In this document: piece after piece, positions 60,541 through 64,000 of the stretch
Position numbering within the stretch: the first letter of the stretch is position 1
How the letters are laid out: each line of letters begins with the position of its first letter
DNA from: Flavobacteriales bacterium
GTDB lineage: Bacteria > Bacteroidota > Bacteroidia > Flavobacteriales_F > PHOS-HE28
NCBI GenBank assembly: GCA_016710015.1
Contig: JADJLR010000002.1
Location: 558,001-622,000, forward strand
DNA length: 64,000 bases
Reading direction: 5' to 3'
Notes under the pieces: model-generated
What the model was told of the DNA's origin: nothing
Seen by the model: the letters and a program-made list of their open reading frames with translations, nothing else
Database searches by the model: none
Made by a program: the position numbers and the translations under genes

Positions 60541-61242
60541 TCATTTGAAAGCGGACATGAACAAACTGCCAATGCGACGATGTTCCGAATCCCGGGTCGT
60601 ATCGAACGAACGCGGCTCCACCCTGCTGAATCCTGCGCGGCGAAGTGCAAGTGCCAAGGTCTCTTCGTCGTATGCGAATCGGTGGCACTCGAAGTGCCCA
60701 TCGCTGTACGTGTCGTCCTGCTGGCGGAAGTGGTAGTTCAAATGCTCCATGGTGGTCTCCATCCACTTCGGGTGCCAGTTGTTCTCCGCACAGACCTTCT
60801 CCCATTCGTCGCGACCATGCACATAGCATTCCATCGGCCAACGCGAATCCGGAACGGAGATGTACAACGCAGCACCAGGCTTCAGGATCCGATGGCATTC
60901 GTGTAGGAAGGATCCGGAGGTGCCGGGGTAGCGCAAATGCTCCAAGAAATGCTCGCACAGGATCTCCGATGCGGTGTTATCCGGGATCGGTAGTGGGCGC
61001 CGGAGATCCACGCGTATGTCCACACCGGGGCAAAAGTCAACCCGCATATACCCGGGCGTCTTCACCGGTCCGCAGCCGATGTTCAACCGCACTTCCGCAG
61101 GCCATTGGATCCCCTGCGCGGCGCGCACACCGCGCTTATGGACCCGCATGGCACTGACCTCCTCGCGGAGGTCCCGCCATCGTTCGTACGCAAAAGAGGA
61201 TAACCTCTTCCGCAGGATCTTGTCGATCGGTCCACTGCTCAT
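60541..61242 (-). CDS. Class I SAM-dependent methyltransferase
   Basis: 233 aa. Seen: motif I LNIGCGPVKTPGY, the post-I VDFCPGVDIRVDL, and EHFLEHLRYPG...LHECHRILKPGA, a Methyltransf_11-like arrangement. The ATG before SSGPIDKIL is chosen because a -7 box overlaps the alternative TTG start upstream. Placed between two glycosyltransferases, so it probably modifies the same glycan. Confidence 0.86.
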   Translation of the reverse strand: MSSGPIDKILRKRLSSFAYERWRDLREEVSAMRVHKRGVRAAQGIQWPAEVRLNIGCGPVKTPGYMRVDFCPGVDIRVDLRRPLPIPDNTASEILCEHFLEHLRYPGTSGSFLHECHRILKPGAALYISVPDSRWPMECYVHGRDEWEKVCAENNWHPKWMETTMEHLNYHFRQQDDTYSDGHFECHRFAYDEETLALALRRAGFSRVEPRSFDTTRDSEHRRIGSLFMSAFK

Positions 61243-61287
61243 GTTCACTTTATTGGATAGCGGGCTTCGCGCGATCGCTTGGCTTTC

Positions 61288-61295
61288 CAAAACTA
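61288..61295 (-). promoter_or_regulatory. Candidate -7 box before the methyltransferase gene
   Basis: TAGTTTTG on the minus strand, exact match to TAnnTTTG, 45 bases before the ATG. No TTG at -33. Confidence 0.35.
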
Positions 61296-61352
61296 AGGCT
61301 TCAAGTCGGACCGGTGGATCCAGCCTATGCGCACCGTGTCAAGCCAGCGCTT

Positions 61353-62258
61353 TCAATTCGCCGAGGTCGCTGCACCGCTTCCGAAGGTCTCGGCCGCTTG
61401 CATGCCTTTGTAAAAGGCATCGTGCCGACGACGTTCCAGAAAGGCGAAGGCCAACGCTTCCCAGAACGATCGTTCCCGAAATGCCTTGCTGACCCCTTCC
61501 TTCTTTTGTTTGTCCATGACACGCCGCCAGGAAGGCCCCAATGGCTTGCCCTGTTGAACGAGGAGTGTACCGAACCCCAAGCCGTGGTGCCAGAACATTC
61601 GGTCGGTGCCACGCACAGTTTCCCGATGCATGTGCCGAACCACGGACCCCGGATTGTACCCCAAAAGCGTACCCAACGCAATGGCCCGGAACGATAGATC
61701 GGGATCCTCCCCGCCGGGCCACCGGTACGTTTCATCGAAGCCGCCTAACTGCACCAGCAGGTCTCTGCGGAACAAGGCATTCGCCGTCACCAAGTACTGC
61801 CTGCCTCCGTTCTCGCCGAGGGGTGGCAGCATGGAACCGGTCCAATCCACGTAGCGCGAGATCACCGTGTCCTTGTACCGCACCACTTGGCCTCCGAAAG
61901 CGCCGTACTCGGGATGCTCCCGGATGAATTCCACATGCTTCACCAGCCAATCCCGTTCCGGCACACAGTCATCATCGGTCATCGCCACCCACTCGCCGCG
62001 CGCCTTGGCGATCCCTCGGTTCCGAGCGGTGGCTGGGCCTCCATTCGGGCCGGTCACCACCACTATGTTCAACGAGGTCTTGGCCGCATACGCATGCAAC
62101 TGTTCGACCGTACCATCGCCAGAACCGTCATCGCTTACGATCACCTCGAAGTCCTTCTTGGACATGCTCTGGTCTTCCAGCGCGGCCAGTGTCAATTGCA
62201 AACGATCCCAACGGCGGTAGGTTGGAATAACAACGGAGAGGATGAGCGGACGGTCCAT
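61353..62258 (-). CDS. GT2-type glycosyltransferase (subfamily II)
   Basis: 301 aa. Seen: LSVVIPTYRRWDRLQLTL, VIVSDDGSGDGT, VAMTDDDCVPERDW and WPGGEDPDLSFRAIA with FWHHGLGFG. Paralogue of the gene at 57957; shares the same C-terminal ATSAN. Five bases after the subfamily III gene at 62264, so co-transcribed with it. Confidence 0.88.
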   Translation of the reverse strand: MDRPLILSVVIPTYRRWDRLQLTLAALEDQSMSKKDFEVIVSDDGSGDGTVEQLHAYAAKTSLNIVVVTGPNGGPATARNRGIAKARGEWVAMTDDDCVPERDWLVKHVEFIREHPEYGAFGGQVVRYKDTVISRYVDWTGSMLPPLGENGGRQYLVTANALFRRDLLVQLGGFDETYRWPGGEDPDLSFRAIALGTLLGYNPGSVVRHMHRETVRGTDRMFWHHGLGFGTLLVQQGKPLGPSWRRVMDKQKKEGVSKAFRERSFWEALAFAFLERRRHDAFYKGMQAAETFGSGAATSAN

Positions 62259-62263
62259 GGATA

Positions 62264-63280
62264 CTAGTTCGCCGAAGGTAGATGCGTGCGTTGGAAGCGC
62301 TTGAACCCTGCGCGTTGTGCATCCTCGAATTCCTTGATCAATGCGGTGTCGCGATCCACTTCGCCCTGCGACCGGGCCATGTGCAAAGCTGCGGATAGCC
62401 TACCCGAGAGCAGGTGCCGGAGGGCAACGCGCCACCATGGATCGGCCTCCTCCACATCGGGCATCGGCTGGGGTGCAGGCCTTCCGTGGCTGTGTAGCAA
62501 GAGCGCCCGGGAATACCCGAAACTCTCGTACAGCGAAAGCAGGTATTCCTTGCGCACCCGCTTAGCGGCGATCAAGTGGTGAACGACCAAGGCCCGAAAG
62601 ACACCGCGCTCGAATCCCAGATCGATCGCGATCCACGAGAACTCATCGTCCCCGCATGAATTCAATTGATCACCGCGACGATCCAACTCCATTTTCAAGC
62701 GGGAGGCGCTCACCACGCGGACGTACTCCTCCGCCACGGCACGGCGCACCACAAGACCGGCACCGTAGGGATAGGCCCAGTCCAACGGATCGGCGGACCG
62801 TTGATCGGTAGGTTCGTCCCGCAAGGCCAACGTTCCGGTGTAGGGGAGCAACGCGCTGCTCGGCTCCTCCTCGAAACGGGGAAGAAGACGTGCAGCACCG
62901 AAACAGCCCACCGTGCGATGCTGGGCAGCGATGGCTTCCACCTGCACCAAGTAATCCGGTTGCAATACGTTGTCGTCGTCCACGAAGACCAGCAATTCAC
63001 CTACGCTTTCGCGGATACCGCGTAGTCGGGCCTGTGTCAGTCCCAATTCCTCCTCCAGTACATGCCGGGCGTTGGGGTGCCAGCCAAGGTCCCACTGGCC
63101 AGCCAATGGCTCGCGACTTGCATTGTCCACCACCAGAAGCTCCCAACGGGAAAGGGGCACGGTCTGCGCCCGCAACCCATCCAACGTGCGCTGCATGTAG
63201 TCAGTCCGTGGATCGTGCGTACACAGGATGACCGAGATCGTGGGTTCGCGCTGATCGACACCTTTTGCTAACTCCTCCAT
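62264..63280 (-). CDS. GT2-type glycosyltransferase (subfamily III)
   Basis: 338 aa. Seen: SVILCTHDPRTDYMQRTLDGL, LLVVDNASR, LVFVDDDNVLQP and NSCGDDEFSWIAI. Paralogue of the gene at 55995. ATG before EELAKGVD used; a GTG five codons upstream is possible. The 63281-63422 gap to the cytidylyltransferase shows no clear promoter. Confidence 0.88.
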   Translation of the reverse strand: MEELAKGVDQREPTISVILCTHDPRTDYMQRTLDGLRAQTVPLSRWELLVVDNASREPLAGQWDLGWHPNARHVLEEELGLTQARLRGIRESVGELLVFVDDDNVLQPDYLVQVEAIAAQHRTVGCFGAARLLPRFEEEPSSALLPYTGTLALRDEPTDQRSADPLDWAYPYGAGLVVRRAVAEEYVRVVSASRLKMELDRRGDQLNSCGDDEFSWIAIDLGFERGVFRALVVHHLIAAKRVRKEYLLSLYESFGYSRALLLHSHGRPAPQPMPDVEEADPWWRVALRHLLSGRLSAALHMARSQGEVDRDTALIKEFEDAQRAGFKRFQRTHLPSAN

Positions 63281-63422
63281 CCCTTTATTCACCACCCTTT
63301 CGTTGTTCGATCCAATTGCGGCGCGAATTTACTAAACCAAGGAGTAGCCTTTGGGATACATCGAAGTAGCCTTTGCTCAAGACGCTCGTCGTCGTCCACC
63401 GTCCAACAGGATCGTTGTGCGG

Positions 63423-64000
63423 CTACTGCGCCGCGCGCTTCGCATACAGCATCTCCGCGATCTCCATGTCCAGCGGCGTATCGATGTCGAAGCTCTCGGT
63501 GGCGTCCAACTTCACGAATTGCACCTGTGGTCCGAACCATTCCTTGGTGCGTGTGACCATTTCACGCGATGCAATGGACACCACATGCGTCAGCTTCAGG
63601 ATCTCCGGAAGGTCCTGTGATCGCGGTTTCTTGGCCGGATCGAAGTTGAGCGGCTTGCCGTCCTGGTACAGGAAGTCCTTCACATCGGACACGGTGGTGA
63701 GTGAATCGTATTGTCCAATTCCGTTGCGGTAGGCTTCGATGCAACGCCGGTATACCTCGGCACCGGCCAGTGGACTTGTGACGTGGGTGAGCAACACATG
63801 TTCCGATGTCATTTGTCCGGCCATGTACGCATACACCTCGCTCATGGGCACCACGCTGGTGGCGTAGTACGGATCGCGTTCCAGCGGGATCGCACCGAGT
63901 TCCTTCGCCAGTTCCAGCATTGTAGGATCCTCCGAACTCACGTACACCGCATCCAATTCCTTCACCTGGAGCAACTGCCCGATCTTGATGGCGAGTAGGT
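63423..64000 (-). CDS. Acylneuraminate-type cytidylyltransferase, 5' end outside window
   Basis: 192 codons visible; the frame is open to base 64000 and the N-terminal nucleotide-binding region (family signature near residue 10) is not in the window. Seen: VKELDAVYVSSEDPTMLELAKELG, IPLERDPYYAT, HVLLTHVTSPL and the C-terminal FDIDTPLDMEIAEM, all typical of CMP-sialic-acid/nonulosonic-acid synthetases (NeuA-like). It would activate a nonulosonic acid with CTP. Suggests that the neighbouring glycan contains, or is initiated beside, such a sugar. Confidence 0.85.
   Translation of the reverse strand, partial: LLAIKIGQLLQVKELDAVYVSSEDPTMLELAKELGAIPLERDPYYATSVVPMSEVYAYMAGQMTSEHVLLTHVTSPLAGAEVYRRCIEAYRNGIGQYDSLTTVSDVKDFLYQDGKPLNFDPAKKPRSQDLPEILKLTHVVSIASREMVTRTKEWFGPQVQFVKLDATESFDIDTPLDMEIAEMLYAKRAAQ

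Noticed and set aside
63352..63400. Two plus-strand TAGCCTTTG sequences resembling -7 boxes
   Set aside because: They have three bases between TA and TTTG rather than two, and no plus-strand gene follows.

Overview
The window comes from a GC-rich member of the Bacteroidota, most likely a Flavobacteriales-type lineage. Support: secreted proteins with C-terminal type IX secretion (T9SS) sorting domains, both type A and the gliding-motility type B; a PorG/DUF6089-like barrel; a short RpoD (287 aa) of the Bacteroidota type; a long-form GAPDH; and promoters matching the Bacteroidota consensus (TAnnTTTG at -7, TTG near -33) with no clear Shine-Dalgarno sequences. No rRNA, tRNA, CRISPR array, transposase or integrase was seen.

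Layout. 1-4841: housekeeping genes: dapF (cut by the left edge), an HtrA/DegP protease, rpoD and gap. 4885-5361: gene-poor spacer with an orphan reading frame and an inverted repeat. 5409-16004: secreted-protein block on the minus strand: a giant Cys-rich protein built on a 99-bp repeat array (broken into two frames by a cluster of indels at about 7440-7890), a lysyl-oxidase-domain protein, a beta-propeller protein and a small T9SS cargo protein. 16074-21426: MoxR ATPase downstream of three SurA/PpiC-type periplasmic folding factors. 21564-27344: guaB, a type B sorting-domain protein, a nitronate monooxygenase-like enzyme and the divergent PorG-like barrel. 27529-35518: a sugar epimerase followed upstream by an envelope locus (metallophosphoesterase, two CotH-like proteins, a Wzy/O-antigen-ligase-like membrane protein, DUF4956).

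35591-41204 is the most unusual region: a plus-strand operon with a T9SS cargo protein followed by six tandem secreted paralogues arranged as a duplicated triplet (A-B-C-A'-B'-C'). Each joins an N-terminal domain (phage-tail-fibre-like in type A) to a compact eight-cysteine module resembling the formylglycine-generating-enzyme/C-type-lectin-like fold. Almost all junctions overlap or nearly touch.

41192-64000 is a surface-glycan biosynthesis locus on the minus strand: about sixteen glycosyltransferases (GT2, GT4, a GT4-GT2 fusion and a GT8-like protein), WecB, a nucleotide-sugar epimerase, two methyltransferases and, at the right edge, an acylneuraminate-type cytidylyltransferase. Three GT2 subfamilies recur in it, and one copy (59885-60499) is a truncated relic, so the locus has grown and decayed by duplication. 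The gene set suggests a cell that exports many surface proteins by T9SS and coats itself with a complex, possibly nonulosonic-acid-containing glycan.
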